Shown here one piece after another: positions 30,438-40,555 of a DNA stretch of 64,000 nucleotides. The translations under genes and the position numbers were made by a program. The notes below the pieces were generated by a model. It saw only the letters and a program-made list of their open reading frames with translations, was not told where the DNA came from and searched no databases. This stretch comes from Nocardioides nematodiphilus (GTDB lineage Bacteria > Actinomycetota > Actinomycetes > Propionibacteriales > Nocardioidaceae): the NCBI RefSeq assembly GCF_020216525.1, contig NZ_JAIWOY010000003.1, forward strand, positions 206,344 to 270,343. The letters are read 5' to 3'. Every line of letters begins with the position of its first letter. The first letter of the stretch is position 1.

Positions 30438-30645
30438 GCTCCACGCCGCGCTTGCGACCGAGGATCCAGTACGCCGCCGAGCCGGTGGTGTTGATGCTCC
30501 CGAGGAGCCGCCACAGCCTCTTCGGGCCGCGGATCGCCTCGTCGGGGCGGTTGTTGATGTCCCGGATGGTGAGGGCCGCGACGACAGCCTGGACCGCCAC
30601 GGCGACGACGACGAGACGGGTCTTCTGGTCCTTGGTGAGCGCCAT
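30421..30645 (-). CDS. Small membrane protein (74 aa)
   Basis: A 74-residue protein with one clear transmembrane segment at ~10-27 (RLVVVAVAVQAVVAALTI) followed by basic residues and RGPKRLWRLLGSINTTGSAAYWILG, a pattern seen in small actinobacterial proteins related to phospholipase D N-terminal membrane segments. Function unknown. It ends inside yjbQ tail-to-tail. Confidence 0.7.
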   Translation of the reverse strand: MALTKDQKTRLVVVAVAVQAVVAALTIRDINNRPDEAIRGPKRLWRLLGSINTTGSAAYWILGRKRGVELSSGS

Positions 30646-30695
30646 GCTTGCGAGTCTGCCACGGCGTGCCAGAGCGGTGTGCCACGCTGCCTGAC

Positions 30696-31637
30696 ATGTC
30701 TGCGTCCGGCTCAGCGCTCGAGGTCATCGCCGTCCCCGCCCATGGTGCTGAGGATGTCGTCGTCGCGACGTCGGGCCCCGACGAGGGCTGTGTCTTCACC
30801 GGGACAGGTGACGGCTCGATCTGGCGGATCAGCGCGGACGCGCAGAGGGTCGAACGGGTCGCCGACACCGGCGGGCACCCGCTCGGCATCGAGCTCCACC
30901 CCGACGGGCGGCTGCTGGTCTGCGACTCCACCCTCGGCGTGCTGCTGGTCGACCCGCGCACCGGCGGCGTCGAGCGGCGGCTGGCCGAGGTCGACGGTCG
31001 GCCGATGAGGTTCTGCAACAACGCCGCCATCGCGAGCGACGGCACCGTGTGGTTCTCCGACTCTTCGACCCGCTACGGGCAGGAGCAGTGGAAGGACGAC
31101 CTGATCATGCACACCCGCACGGGCCGGCTGCTGCGCCTCGACCCGTCCGGCGAGGTGAGCGTCGTCCTCGACGGGCTGTTCTTCGCCAACGGCGTCGCGC
31201 TGGCGGCCGACGAGTCGTTCGTCGCGGTCGCGGAGACCGGCGCCCGCACGGTCGTACGGCATTGGCTGACCGGACCGCAGGCCGGCACCCGCGACTACCT
31301 GGTCGCCGAGCTGCCGGGTCACCCCGACAACATCGCGCGCGGCTCCGACGGACTGATCTGGGTCACCATCGCCAGCCCGGCCAACGCCTCCCTCCCGCTG
31401 CTCGACAAGGCCCCGGCGTGGGTGAAGGTGGCCGCCACCAAGGCCCCGGAGTGGCTGCAGCCGAAGGTCGCGCCGTGCGTTCGCGTCCAGGCGTACGACC
31501 ACACCGGGCGCCTCGTCCACGACCTCGAGCGCCCCGCCGACCACTACGCGATGGTGACCGGGGTGCGCGAGCACGACGGCACTGTGTGGCTGGGCAGTCT
31601 GGAGCAACCCGCAGTGGCCCGGGTGAGCCTGGCCTGA
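30696..31637 (+). CDS. SMP-30/gluconolactonase/strictosidine synthase-like protein
   Basis: A 313-residue six-bladed beta-propeller. Repeated blades show the pattern G...W(R/F)...G, with [44 protein letters not shown] and [22 protein letters not shown], close to strictosidine synthase-like esterases/lactonases. The substrate is unknown. ATG 30696 is used because similarity begins there and a CACGCT element lies seven bases upstream; no ribosome site. The following dxs gene starts 26 bp after it from its own -10-like sequence. Confidence 0.82.
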   Translation: MSASGSALEVIAVPAHGAEDVVVATSGPDEGCVFTGTGDGSIWRISADAQRVERVADTGGHPLGIELHPDGRLLVCDSTLGVLLVDPRTGGVERRLAEVDGRPMRFCNNAAIASDGTVWFSDSSTRYGQEQWKDDLIMHTRTGRLLRLDPSGEVSVVLDGLFFANGVALAADESFVAVAETGARTVVRHWLTGPQAGTRDYLVAELPGHPDNIARGSDGLIWVTIASPANASLPLLDKAPAWVKVAATKAPEWLQPKVAPCVRVQAYDHTGRLVHDLERPADHYAMVTGVREHDGTVWLGSLEQPAVARVSLA

Positions 31638-31663
31638 ACCTACCGGGCCGTAGACTGCCTCGC

Positions 31664-33565
31664 ATGGGTCTTCTTGGGTCGCTGTCCTCACCGCGCGAGT
31701 TGGGCGACCTCTCCGACGCCGACCTGACCCTGCTGGCCAGCGAGATCCGCGACCTGCTCGTCGCGACCTGCGCCCGTACCGGCGGCCATCTCGGCCCCAA
31801 CCTCGGCGTCGTCGAGCTGACCCTGGCCATCCACCGGGTCTTCGAATCGCCGATCGACCGGATCGTCTTCGACACCGGCCACCAGGCCTACGTCCACAAG
31901 ATGCTCACCGGCCGCGCCGGCGCCTTCGACCGGCTGCGCCAGGAGGGCGGGCTCTCGGGCTACCCGAGCAGCGCCGAGTCCGCCCACGACATCGTGGAGA
32001 ACTCGCACGCCTCCACCGCCCTCTCGTATGCCGACGGACTCGCCAAGGCGTACCGGCTGCGCGGCGACGAGCGCCACACGGTCGCGGTCATCGGCGACGG
32101 CGCCCTGACCGGAGGCATGGCCTGGGAGGCGCTCAACAACATCGCGATCGCCAAGGACAGCCGGCTGGTGATCGTCGTCAACGACAACGGGCGCTCCTAC
32201 ACCCCGACCATCGGCGGCCTCGCCACCGCGCTCACCGCGCTGCGGACCAACCCGCGCTACGAGCCGCTCCTGGACGCGGTCAAGCGCCGCCTCAACCAGG
32301 TGCCCGGCGTCGGCCCGGCCGCCTACGACGTGCTGCACGCGATGAAGAAGGGCGTCAAGGACGCGCTGGCGCCGCAGGGTCTGTTCGAGGACCTCGGACT
32401 CAAGTACGTCGGCCCGGTCGACGGCCACGACCGGGTGGCGATGGAGAACGCGCTGCGGCAGGCCAAGAACTTCGGCGGGCCGGTCATCGTGCACGCCCTC
32501 ACCCGCAAGGGCTTCGGCTACGACGCCGCCGAGCAGCACGAGGCGGATCAGTTCCACGCCCCGGGTCCGTTCGACGTCGTCACCGGCGCCGAGAGCCCGA
32601 AGGGGCGGATCTGGACCGACGCCTTCGCCGACGAGATCGTCGCGATCGGTGAGCGTCGTGCCGACGTCGTGGCGATCACCGCCGCGATGATGCACCCGGT
32701 CGGCCTCGACGGCTTCCAGCGGCGCTTCCCCGAGCGGACCTTCGACGTCGGCATCGCCGAGCAGCATGCCGCCACCTCGGCCGCCGGCCTCGCACTCGGC
32801 GGTCTGCACCCTGTCGTCGCGGTGTACGGCACCTTCCTCAACCGCGCCTTCGATCAGGTCCTGATGGACTGCGCGCTGCACCGCGCGGGCGTCACCTTCG
32901 TCCTGGACCGCTCCGGCGTGACCGGCGACGACGGCGCCTCGCACAACGGGATGTGGGACATGTCCATCCTCCAGGTGGTGCCCGGCCTGCGGCTCGCCGC
33001 GCCCCGTGACACCGCCCAGCTGCGGCTCCTGCTCAACGAGGCCGTCGAGGTCGAGGACGCCCCGACCGTCGTGCGCTTCCCGAAGGGCGCCCCGCCGGCC
33101 GACATCGCTGCCGTCGGCACGGCCGGGGGCTGCGACATCCTGCTGCGCCAGGGCACCCACGACGTCCTGGTGGTCGGCGTCGGCGCGATGGCCGGCTGTG
33201 CCGTCGAGGTGGGGGAGCGGCTCGCCGCCCAGGGCATCGGCGCCACCGTCGTCGACCCGCGCTGGGTCAAGCCGGTCGACCCGGCCCTCGTCGAGCTCGC
33301 CGGCAGGCACCGCCTGGTCGTCACCATCGAGGACAACGGCGTGATCGGCGGCGTCGGCGCGGTCCTGCTGCAGACGTTGGCCGCCGAGGGCGTGCACACG
33401 CCCGTACGGATCCACGGCATCCCGCAGGAGTTCCTCGACCACGCCAAGCGCGCCGCGATCCTGGAGCGGATCGGCCTCACCCCGCAGGCGATCGCGCTCG
33501 ACACGATCACCCGGCTGACCGCCGCGGAGTCCGCGCCGCTGACGGGTGCGCAGATCGAGCGGTGA
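31664..33565 (+). CDS. dxs: 1-deoxy-D-xylulose-5-phosphate synthase
   Basis: A 633-residue thiamine-diphosphate enzyme joining pyruvate and glyceraldehyde-3-phosphate in the first step of the MEP isoprenoid pathway. [16 protein letters not shown], the ThDP/Mg motif [24 protein letters not shown] in the pyrimidine domain and [15 protein letters not shown] are all intact, and the length is normal. ATG 31664 follows TAGACT by seven bases with no Shine-Dalgarno, indicating a leaderless transcript. Two thiamine-related genes lie 1.2 kb upstream, though shared regulation is not shown. Confidence 0.95.
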   Translation: MGLLGSLSSPRELGDLSDADLTLLASEIRDLLVATCARTGGHLGPNLGVVELTLAIHRVFESPIDRIVFDTGHQAYVHKMLTGRAGAFDRLRQEGGLSGYPSSAESAHDIVENSHASTALSYADGLAKAYRLRGDERHTVAVIGDGALTGGMAWEALNNIAIAKDSRLVIVVNDNGRSYTPTIGGLATALTALRTNPRYEPLLDAVKRRLNQVPGVGPAAYDVLHAMKKGVKDALAPQGLFEDLGLKYVGPVDGHDRVAMENALRQAKNFGGPVIVHALTRKGFGYDAAEQHEADQFHAPGPFDVVTGAESPKGRIWTDAFADEIVAIGERRADVVAITAAMMHPVGLDGFQRRFPERTFDVGIAEQHAATSAAGLALGGLHPVVAVYGTFLNRAFDQVLMDCALHRAGVTFVLDRSGVTGDDGASHNGMWDMSILQVVPGLRLAAPRDTAQLRLLLNEAVEVEDAPTVVRFPKGAPPADIAAVGTAGGCDILLRQGTHDVLVVGVGAMAGCAVEVGERLAAQGIGATVVDPRWVKPVDPALVELAGRHRLVVTIEDNGVIGGVGAVLLQTLAAEGVHTPVRIHGIPQEFLDHAKRAAILERIGLTPQAIALDTITRLTAAESAPLTGAQIER

Positions 33566-33610
33566 GCCGCTACCCGGTTTCGAGATCGCCGTTCGCGGAC
33601 AAATAGGAGC

Positions 33611-35086
33611 ATGAACGTGCTCCGTACCAAGTCGATCGAGCAGTCCCTGCGCGACACCGACGATCCGGAATATCAGCTCAAGAAGAAGCTCACCGCCGTC
33701 GACCTGACCGTGTTCGGCATCGGCGTGGTGATCGGCGCGGGCATCTTCACCCTGACCGGGCAGGTGGCCGCCACGTACGCCGGTCCCGCCGTCGCCATCT
33801 CCTTCGTGATCGCGGCGGTCTGCTGCGCGCTGGCCGCGATCTGCTACGCCGAGTTCGCCTCGACGGTCCCGGTGGCCGGGTCGGCGTACACGTTCTCCTA
33901 TGCCACCTTGGGGGAGCTGGTGGCCTGGATCATCGGCTGGGACCTCGTCCTGGAGCTGATGTTGGGCGCCTCCGTCGTGTCCCAGGGCTGGAGCACCTAC
34001 CTGGTGACCTTCCTGGACGAGATCGGTCTGGGCTGGCCGTCCGCCATCGGCCCGGCCGACGCCGAGCATTTCCAGTGGGGCCACCTGAACGTGGCGGCCG
34101 TCCTGCTGGTCGCGGTGCTGACGGTGCTGGTCGCGGTCGGGATCAAGGAATCGCTGCGGGTCAACCTCGTGCTCGTCGCGGTCAAGCTCTTCATCGTCCT
34201 GTTCGTGATCGTGGCCGGCCTCTTCTACGTCTCGGGCGCCAACTACTCACCGTTCATCCCGCCGTCCTCGGGCCCGATCAGCAGCGACGGCCTCGCGCAG
34301 CCCCTGATCCAGGCGGTGCTGGGCATCAAGCCGCAGACCTTCGGCGTCCTCGGCGTGATCTCGGCGGCCTCGGTCGTCTTCTTCGCCTACATCGGCTTCG
34401 ACGTCGTCGCCACCACCGCCGAGGAGGCCCGGGACCCGCAGCGTGACCTGCCGCGGGGCATCATCGCCTCGCTGGCGATCTGCACGGTCCTCTACATCGC
34501 CGTCGCGCTGGTGATCACCGGCATGGTCCCCTACGACAAGATCGATCCCTCTGCGGCGCTCGCCACCGCCTTCCGCGACGTCGGTCAGGGAGGCTTCGCC
34601 ACCGTGATCGCCGCCGGTGCGGTCGCCGGCCTGACCACCGTCGTCATGACGCTCATCATCGGCACCGTCCGCGTGGTGTTCGCGATGAGCCGCGACGGCC
34701 TGCTGCCGATGGGCTTCGGGCGGACCAACCCGACCACGGGCACCCCGGTGCGCATCACCGTGACGGTCGGGATCCTCATCGCGGTGGTCGCCGGTGTCAC
34801 GCCGATCGGCAAGCTGGAGGAGATGGTCAACATCGGCACCCTCACCGCGTTCGCGCTCGTCTCGATCGCCGTCCCGGTGCTGCGCCGGCGTCGCCCGGAC
34901 CTCACGCGCCCGTTCCGGGTGCCGTTCAGCCCGGTCCTCCCGATCCTGGCTGCCCTGATCTGCGTCTACCTGATGCTCAACCTGTCCATCGAGACGTGGC
35001 TGCGGTTCGTGGTCTGGATGGCGATCGGATTCGTCATCTACTTCGGCTACGGGCACCGACACAGCCGGCTGAGCACCGAGCGCTGA
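33611..35086 (+). CDS. APC-family amino acid permease (cationic amino acid transporter-like)
   Basis: A 491-residue membrane protein with ~12 helices. The family signature GIGVVIGAGIFTLTG sits in helix 1, and CYAEFASTVPVAGSAYTFSYATLGELVAWIIGWDLVLE (in pieces) spans helices 2-3, as in YfnA/CAT-type permeases that move cationic or other amino acids by proton symport. AGGAG lies six bases before ATG 33611. It is monocistronic with a strong terminator. The 45-bp gap to dxs contains only its ribosome site. Confidence 0.9.
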   Translation: MNVLRTKSIEQSLRDTDDPEYQLKKKLTAVDLTVFGIGVVIGAGIFTLTGQVAATYAGPAVAISFVIAAVCCALAAICYAEFASTVPVAGSAYTFSYATLGELVAWIIGWDLVLELMLGASVVSQGWSTYLVTFLDEIGLGWPSAIGPADAEHFQWGHLNVAAVLLVAVLTVLVAVGIKESLRVNLVLVAVKLFIVLFVIVAGLFYVSGANYSPFIPPSSGPISSDGLAQPLIQAVLGIKPQTFGVLGVISAASVVFFAYIGFDVVATTAEEARDPQRDLPRGIIASLAICTVLYIAVALVITGMVPYDKIDPSAALATAFRDVGQGGFATVIAAGAVAGLTTVVMTLIIGTVRVVFAMSRDGLLPMGFGRTNPTTGTPVRITVTVGILIAVVAGVTPIGKLEEMVNIGTLTAFALVSIAVPVLRRRRPDLTRPFRVPFSPVLPILAALICVYLMLNLSIETWLRFVVWMAIGFVIYFGYGHRHSRLSTER

Positions 35087-35110
35087 GAGGCGCACTGGAC
35101 CCGCGAATTC

Positions 35111-35146
35111 AGAAGGGCGCCTCCCGCATGCGGGAGGCGCCCTTCT
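35111..35146. terminator. Bidirectional hairpin between permease and fadB
   Basis: A 17-bp perfect stem, AGAAGGGCGCCTCCCGC at 35111-35127 pairing with 35130-35146. It lies between convergent genes and is followed on each strand by moderately T-containing sequence, so it probably serves both. Confidence 0.88.
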
Positions 35147-35200
35147 CAGTGACTCAGGGAGCAATCTGAGTTCACACCCAGTTTACCCCTCGTCCACCGA

Positions 35201-37294
35201 TCAGTGGAACTTCGAGCCGGTGACCTTCTCCGAGATGCCCTCGCGGTCGAGGAGCTGGGTCAGACCGCCGTTCCAGAACTGGAAGCCGGCGCCGGTGATC
35301 ATGCCGAGGTCGATGTCCTCGGCGGCCTGCGCGACGCCCTCGTCGAGCATCCGGCGGGCCTCGTCGGCGAGCGCCTCCAGGGTCTGGCGGCGCACCTCCT
35401 CGGCGGTCTTGACCACGTCGCCGACCTCGAGCAGCGCCTCGACCTCGGGGTCGAGGGTGCGGCCGTCGGGTCCGTAGAAGGAGCCCTTCTTGGCCTCCAC
35501 GACCCGGTGCAGGTTCTCCGAGAGGTAGAACCGCTCGGGGAAGGCGTGCGCCAGGGTCTCGTTGTTGTGGTAGGCGATCGCCGGGCCGACCAGCGCGATC
35601 AGCTGGTACGGCGGCATCGGGGTCACGCCCGCGAACGCGGCGTCGACCGTGGCGATCGGGGTGCCCTCGTCGGCGATCTTGGCGACCTCGCCCATGAACC
35701 GGCCGAGCAGGCGGTTCACGATGAAGGACGGCGAGTCCTTCACCAGGATCGTGGTCTTGCCGAGACCGCGGCCGGTCGCGAAGGCGGTGGCCAGTGCGGC
35801 GTCAGAGGTGTTCTCGCCCTTGATGATCTCCAGCAGTGGCATGACCGCGACCGGGTTGAAGAAGTGGAAGCCGACGACCCGCTCGGGGTGCTTCAGCTCG
35901 CTGCCCATCTCGGTGATCGACAGCGACGAGGTGTTCGTCGCGAAGACGGCGGTCTCCGGGGCCACGGCCTCGGCGGCGGCGAAGACCTTCTTCTTGACCG
36001 ACATCTCCTCGAAGACGGCCTCGATGATGAAGTCCGCGTCCGAGAACGCCTTCTCGTAGTCGACCTCGGCGGTGACCAGGGCCTTGAGCCGGTTGGTCGA
36101 GCCCACCGACGCCTTGCCCTTCGCGAGCTTCTTGTCCAGCTCGGCGTGGACGTAGGCGACGCCCTTGTCCGCGCGATCCTGGTCCAGGTCGACCATCACG
36201 ACCGGCACCTTGAGCTTGGAGACGAAGAGCAGCGCGAACTGCGAGGCCATCAGGCCGGCGCCGATGATGCCGACCTTGGTGACCTTCTGCGCCAGCGCCT
36301 TGTCCGGGGCGCCGGCCGGGCGCTTGGCCCGCTTCTGCACCAGGTCGAAGGAGTAGAGCGAGGCGAGCAGCTCCGGCGTCTGCGCCATCGCGACGAGCGC
36401 GTCGTCCTCGGCGGCGAAGCCCTCGTCGCGAGTCGCGGTCTTGGCCAGCGTGAGGAGCTCGACGGCCTTCTTGGCGGCGGGGGAGGCGTCGCCGGTCTTG
36501 GCCCAGGCGAAGAAGCCGGCGTTCTTGACCGCCTCGTCCCAGGTCTCGTCGCGGGCGATCTCGGGACGCGTCACGGTGACCGTGCCGTTGAGCACGCCGT
36601 CGGCCCAGAGCATCGACTGCTCGAGGTAGTCGGCACCGTTGAACTCGACGTCGGCGATGCCGGCGGCGACGACCTCGCCGCCCTTGATCACGCGGCCCTG
36701 GTTGAGCGGGTTCTGGATGAAGAGCTCGGCGGCCTTGGCCGGGCCGACCAGGTTCGGCAGCAGGTACGCGCCACCCCAGCCGGGGACCAGGCCGAGCATG
36801 ACCTCGGGCAGGCCGACGGCAGGCACGGAGTCGATCACGGTGCGGTAGTCGGCGTGCAGCGCGACCTCGAGGCCACCGCCGAGGGCGAGGCCGTTGATGA
36901 AGCCGAAGGAGGGCTTCTTGACCGAGCCGTCGCCGTCGCCCAGCTTGCGGAAGACCGCGTGGCCGAGCTCGGCGATCGCACGGATGCCGTCGGCTCCTCC
37001 CGCCTGGAGCGCGGTGAGGTCGGCGCCGGCGGCCAGGATGAACTGCTTGCCGGTGACCGCGATCGCGTCGATGGTCTCGTCGGCCAGCGCGGCGTCGTAC
37101 GCCGTGTTCAGCGAGACGAGGCCCTTCGGGCCGAACGTGTTGGGCCGGGAGTGGTCCAGGCCGTTGTCGAGCGTGACCAGCCCGAGGACCTTGCCCGAGG
37201 GCAGGGTGACCTTCTGCAGCTTGGCCTCGGTCACGACCTCGTCGTCGGAGAAGAGCTTCTCGACATCCACGAGGAGCTTGTTGATGTCGGTCAT
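35201..37294 (-). CDS. fadB: Fatty-acid oxidation 3-hydroxyacyl-CoA dehydrogenase / enoyl-CoA hydratase
   Basis: A 697-residue bifunctional beta-oxidation enzyme. The N-terminal crotonase domain (~1-300) has AVTGKQFILAAGADL for the oxyanion hole, GGLEVALHADYR, and the acid-base Glu region LPEVMLGLVPGWGG. The NAD domain begins with VGIIGAGLMASQFALLF (~340), and the C-terminal domains hold FNPVAVMPLLEII and a second helical repeat. It hydrates trans-2-enoyl-CoA and oxidises L-3-hydroxyacyl-CoA. ATG 37294 overlaps the fadA stop (TGATG), so thiolase and this protein are made together as the trifunctional complex, as for M. tuberculosis Rv0859-Rv0860. Confidence 0.93.
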   Translation of the reverse strand: MTDINKLLVDVEKLFSDDEVVTEAKLQKVTLPSGKVLGLVTLDNGLDHSRPNTFGPKGLVSLNTAYDAALADETIDAIAVTGKQFILAAGADLTALQAGGADGIRAIAELGHAVFRKLGDGDGSVKKPSFGFINGLALGGGLEVALHADYRTVIDSVPAVGLPEVMLGLVPGWGGAYLLPNLVGPAKAAELFIQNPLNQGRVIKGGEVVAAGIADVEFNGADYLEQSMLWADGVLNGTVTVTRPEIARDETWDEAVKNAGFFAWAKTGDASPAAKKAVELLTLAKTATRDEGFAAEDDALVAMAQTPELLASLYSFDLVQKRAKRPAGAPDKALAQKVTKVGIIGAGLMASQFALLFVSKLKVPVVMVDLDQDRADKGVAYVHAELDKKLAKGKASVGSTNRLKALVTAEVDYEKAFSDADFIIEAVFEEMSVKKKVFAAAEAVAPETAVFATNTSSLSITEMGSELKHPERVVGFHFFNPVAVMPLLEIIKGENTSDAALATAFATGRGLGKTTILVKDSPSFIVNRLLGRFMGEVAKIADEGTPIATVDAAFAGVTPMPPYQLIALVGPAIAYHNNETLAHAFPERFYLSENLHRVVEAKKGSFYGPDGRTLDPEVEALLEVGDVVKTAEEVRRQTLEALADEARRMLDEGVAQAAEDIDLGMITGAGFQFWNGGLTQLLDREGISEKVTGSKFH

Positions 37295-38490
37295 CACTTG
37301 TCACCCTTCCAGTTCGGGTTCTCCCAGATCACGGTGCCGCCCATGCCGATGCCGATGCACATGCTGGTGAGGCCGTAGCGGACCTCGGGACGCTCCTCGA
37401 ACTGGCGCGCGAGCTGCGTCATCAGGCGCACGCCGGAGGAGGCGAGCGGGTGGCCGAAGGCGATCGCGCCGCCGTACGGGTTGACGCGCGCGTCGTCGTC
37501 GGCGATGCCGAAGTGCTGCAGGAAGGCCAGCACCTGGATCGCGAAGGCCTCGTTGAGCTCGAAGGCCTCGATGTCGTCGATGCTCAGGCCGGCCTTGGCC
37601 AGTGCCTTCTCGGTCGAGGGGATCGGGCCGACCGCCATGATCTCGGGCGCGACACCGGCGAAGGCGTACGACACGAGACGCATCTTGATCGGGAGGCCGA
37701 GCTCCGTGGCCGTCTCCTCGGAGGCGAGGAGGCAGGCGGTGGCGCCGTCGTTGATGCCCGCCGCGTTGCCGGCGGTGACCCGGCCGGCCGGACGGAACGG
37801 GGTCTTGAGGCCCGCGAGCGACTCGAGCGTCGTGCCCGGGCGCATCGGCTCGTCGGTGGTGGCCAGGCCCCAGCCCTTCTCGGCGGACTTGGTCGCGACC
37901 GGGACGAGGTCGGGCTGGATCTTGCCGGCGGCGTAGGCCGCGGCGGCCTTCTCCTGGGAGGCCACGGCGTAGGCGTCGCAGCGCTCCTTGGTGATGTCCG
38001 GGTAGAGGTCGTGCACGTTCTCCGCGGTGTTGCCCATCACGAGCGCGTCGGGGTTGACGATGCGCTCGGAGACGATGCGCGGGTTCGGGTCGACGCCCTC
38101 GCCCATCGGGTGGCGACCCATGTGCTCGACGCCGCCGGCGATGGCGACGTCGTAGGCGCCGAAGGCGATGCCGCCGGCGAGCGTGGTCACCGAGGTCATG
38201 GCGCCGGCGCACATGCGGTCGATGGCGAAGCCGGGGACCGTGTTCGGCAGGCCCGCCAGCAGCGAGGCCGTACGGCCGATGGTGAGGCCCTGGTCGCCGA
38301 TCTGCGTGGTCGCCGCGATGGCGACCTCGTCGATCCGCTCCGGGGGGAGGCTGGGGTTGCGACGCGTGAGCTCGCGGATGCACTTGATGACCAGGTCATC
38401 GGCTCGGGTTTCGGCGTACTGGCCCTTGGCCTTGCCGAACGGGGTGCGAACGCCGTCGACGAAGACGACCTCGCGCAACTGTCGAGTCAC
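37294..38490 (-). CDS. fadA: Acetyl-CoA acyltransferase (beta-oxidation thiolase)
   Basis: A 398-residue thiolase cleaving 3-ketoacyl-CoA. The nucleophile Cys is in DRMCAGAMTSV, the catalytic His in GGAIAFGHPLASSGVR and the second Cys in TSMCIGIGMGG. GTG 38490 is chosen because AGGAG lies five to six bases upstream; the longer frame to 38601 encodes no homologous sequence. First gene of the fadA-fadB operon. An inverted repeat, GTTACCC and GGGTAAC, lies 59 bp upstream and may be the operator of a fatty-acid regulator. Confidence 0.93.
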   Translation of the reverse strand: MTRQLREVVFVDGVRTPFGKAKGQYAETRADDLVIKCIRELTRRNPSLPPERIDEVAIAATTQIGDQGLTIGRTASLLAGLPNTVPGFAIDRMCAGAMTSVTTLAGGIAFGAYDVAIAGGVEHMGRHPMGEGVDPNPRIVSERIVNPDALVMGNTAENVHDLYPDITKERCDAYAVASQEKAAAAYAAGKIQPDLVPVATKSAEKGWGLATTDEPMRPGTTLESLAGLKTPFRPAGRVTAGNAAGINDGATACLLASEETATELGLPIKMRLVSYAFAGVAPEIMAVGPIPSTEKALAKAGLSIDDIEAFELNEAFAIQVLAFLQHFGIADDDARVNPYGGAIAFGHPLASSGVRLMTQLARQFEERPEVRYGLTSMCIGIGMGGTVIWENPNWKGDK

Positions 38491-38548
38491 CGTTTCTCCT
38501 GCGGATCGGGTGGGGATATCAATGGGGCCCAGGGGCGGGCAGAGTGAG

Positions 38549-38564
38549 GTTACCCCTGGGTAAC
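38549..38564. promoter_or_regulatory. Inverted repeat in fadA/PAC2 divergent promoter
   Basis: GTTACCC and GGGTAAC separated by CT form a perfect repeat in the 224-bp divergent region, 59 bp upstream of the fadA GTG and ~150 bp from the PAC2 gene. No small gene is evident in the rest of this region. Confidence 0.65.
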
Positions 38565-38714
38565 AATGTGGCGCAGTTGAACGTCGTGTGTGAGTGGTCA
38601 CCCTCCGTCGCGAACGGGGCAGGGAATATCGTGGGGTGCGCGGGCGCTGCCAGAGGCGCCATGTGGAAGCGGAACCGAAATCGGAAGACCGATCAGTCCC
38701 AGGAGCACCAGGAG

Positions 38715-39656
38715 ATGTCCGTGTCGAGATCCAAGCTGGTGCACATCGTCGATGAGGTGACCGAGCTCGACGATCTCGAAGGACCGCTCACCATGGTCCA
38801 GGTCCTCGACGGCTTCCTCGACGCCGGCAACGCGGCCGCCCGCGCGGCCCGTCACCTGATCGCCGAGTCGGACGGCGCGCCGGTGGTGGCGACCTTCGAC
38901 GTGGACGCCTTCCACGACTACCGCGCTCGCCGCCCCGCGATCTCCTTCATCCGGGACCACTACGAGGACTACGACGCGCCGCGGCTGGTCGTCCGCCTGC
39001 TGCGCGACGCCGGCGGCACCCCGTACCTCCTGCTCACCGGCCCCGAGCCGGACAACCGCTGGGAGGCGTTCGCCCGCGCGGTGCGCGACGTGGTGGAGCG
39101 CTTCGGCGTCGACCAGGTGATCTCGCTGGGCTCGGTGCCGATGGCGGTGCCGCACACCCGTCCGCTGGCGGTCACCCACCACGCCAACAACCCTGACCTC
39201 GTCACGGAGGAGAGCCCCTGGAGCGGCGAGATCCGGGTGCCGTCCAGCGCCCAGGCCCTCGTCGAGCTCCGCCTCGGCGAGTGGGGCCACGACGCCCAGG
39301 GCTTCGTGGTGCACATCCCGCACTACGTCGCCCAGCTCGACTACCCGCTCGCCGCCGCCGAGCTCGTCGGACGCACCGAGATCGCCGGACGGCTCACGAT
39401 CGACCTCAGCGAGCTGCACCGCGAGGCCGAGGTCCGGGCCGAGGAGATCGGCCGCTACCTCGAGGAGAACAGCGAGGTGGCCGAGGTGGTCGCCGCGCTC
39501 GAGCGGCAGTACGACGCCTTCGCCCGCGCCGAGCAGAGCGGCTCCTCGCTCATCGCCGAGGACCAGCCCCTGCCGACCGGCGAGGAGCTGGGCCGCGAGT
39601 TCGAGCGATTCCTGGCCGGGCTCGACGAGCCCGAGAAGGGCGAGGGCGAGAAGTGA
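38715..39656 (+). CDS. PAC2-family protein
   Basis: A ~313-residue protein of the PAC2 (proteasome assembly chaperone 2) family found in proteasome-bearing actinobacteria. Recognisable blocks are VQVLDGFLDAGNAAARAARHL near the start, FDVDAFHDYRARRP and the TGPEPDNRW...FG segment, with SLGSVPMAVPHTRP and an acidic C-terminal coiled-coil (EIGRYLEENSEVAEVVAALERQ). Its role in bacteria is unclear. ATG 38715 is nine bases after one AGGAG; a second AGGAG abuts it and would suit GTG 38721. It overlaps the thioesterase gene by a GTGA. Confidence 0.83.
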   Translation: MSVSRSKLVHIVDEVTELDDLEGPLTMVQVLDGFLDAGNAAARAARHLIAESDGAPVVATFDVDAFHDYRARRPAISFIRDHYEDYDAPRLVVRLLRDAGGTPYLLLTGPEPDNRWEAFARAVRDVVERFGVDQVISLGSVPMAVPHTRPLAVTHHANNPDLVTEESPWSGEIRVPSSAQALVELRLGEWGHDAQGFVVHIPHYVAQLDYPLAAAELVGRTEIAGRLTIDLSELHREAEVRAEEIGRYLEENSEVAEVVAALERQYDAFARAEQSGSSLIAEDQPLPTGEELGREFERFLAGLDEPEKGEGEK

Positions 39657-40537
39657 CCCAATCGGTGCTGAGCGTCCGTACGCCCGAGCAGGCCGTCGCC
39701 GATCTGGTCGGGATCCTCGACCTCGAGCAGCTCGACGGTGACCTGTTCCGCGGCGCCCCGTCGCCCAACGACCGCGGTCGCGCCTTCGGCGGCCAGGTGG
39801 CGGCCCAATCGCTGATGGCCGCGATCCGTACGGCCGGCGAGGGCTTCACCGTGCACTCGATGCACTCCTACTTCCTGCTGGCCGGCGACCCGATGGCGCC
39901 GATCGTCTACGACGTCCAGCGGATCCGCGACGGACGCTCGTTCCAGACCCGACGTGTCGCCGCGCGCCAGCACGGCCGCGACATCTACTACCTCACCGCG
40001 AACTTCCAGGTGTACGAGGACGGGTACGACCACCAGGACGCGATGCCCGCGGCGCTGCCCGCCGACGAGGGCATCGACATGCTCGCCCTGATGGCGAAGG
40101 GCAAGGAGGGCGAGGGCGCGGCACTGGCTCGCGAGTGGGCCGCCGTCGAGATCCGTGCCGTGGGGAACTCCCTGTTCGGCATGGAGCCCGACCCGGCGCG
40201 CCCGGCTCAGCAGCGGGTCTGGCTGAAGATCGCCGGGCAGCTGCCGGACGACCCGAACATCCACCTCGGGGCCTTCACCTGGGCCTCCGACATCAGCCTG
40301 CTCGGCGCCTCGCTCGCCGCGCACACCCTCGACAGCTCGCGGGTGCAGATGGCCTCGCTCGACCACGCCATCTGGTTCCACCGGCCCTTCCGGGCCGACG
40401 AGTGGTGGCTCTACGACCAGGAGTCGCCGTCGGCCGAGAACGGTCGCGGGCTCTCGCTCGGCCGGGTCTTCGCCTCGGACGGGCGACTGGTCGCTACGGT
40501 CGCACAGCAGGGGATCATCCGCCCGCCGCGCGGCTGA
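39653..40537 (+). CDS. tesB: Acyl-CoA thioesterase II
   Basis: A 294-residue double-hotdog thioesterase that hydrolyses acyl-CoA to fatty acid and CoA. It shows the TesB landmarks RGRAFGGQVAAQSLMAA, VHSMHSYFLLAGD, DGRSFQTRRVAA and the C-terminal SLDHAIWFHRPFRADEWWLY with SLGRVFASDGRLVATVAQQG. GTG 39653 overlaps the PAC2 stop. Location among beta-oxidation genes fits a role in releasing CoA or controlling acyl-CoA pools. Confidence 0.92.
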   Translation: MTQSVLSVRTPEQAVADLVGILDLEQLDGDLFRGAPSPNDRGRAFGGQVAAQSLMAAIRTAGEGFTVHSMHSYFLLAGDPMAPIVYDVQRIRDGRSFQTRRVAARQHGRDIYYLTANFQVYEDGYDHQDAMPAALPADEGIDMLALMAKGKEGEGAALAREWAAVEIRAVGNSLFGMEPDPARPAQQRVWLKIAGQLPDDPNIHLGAFTWASDISLLGASLAAHTLDSSRVQMASLDHAIWFHRPFRADEWWLYDQESPSAENGRGLSLGRVFASDGRLVATVAQQGIIRPPRG

Positions 40538-40555
40538 CCCTGCGCCGGTCGGGTA

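Noticed and set aside
35204..37378. 724-codon plus-strand frame opposite fadB
   Set aside because: Antisense shadow of fadB; repetitive Leu/Gly/Asp/Arg composition.
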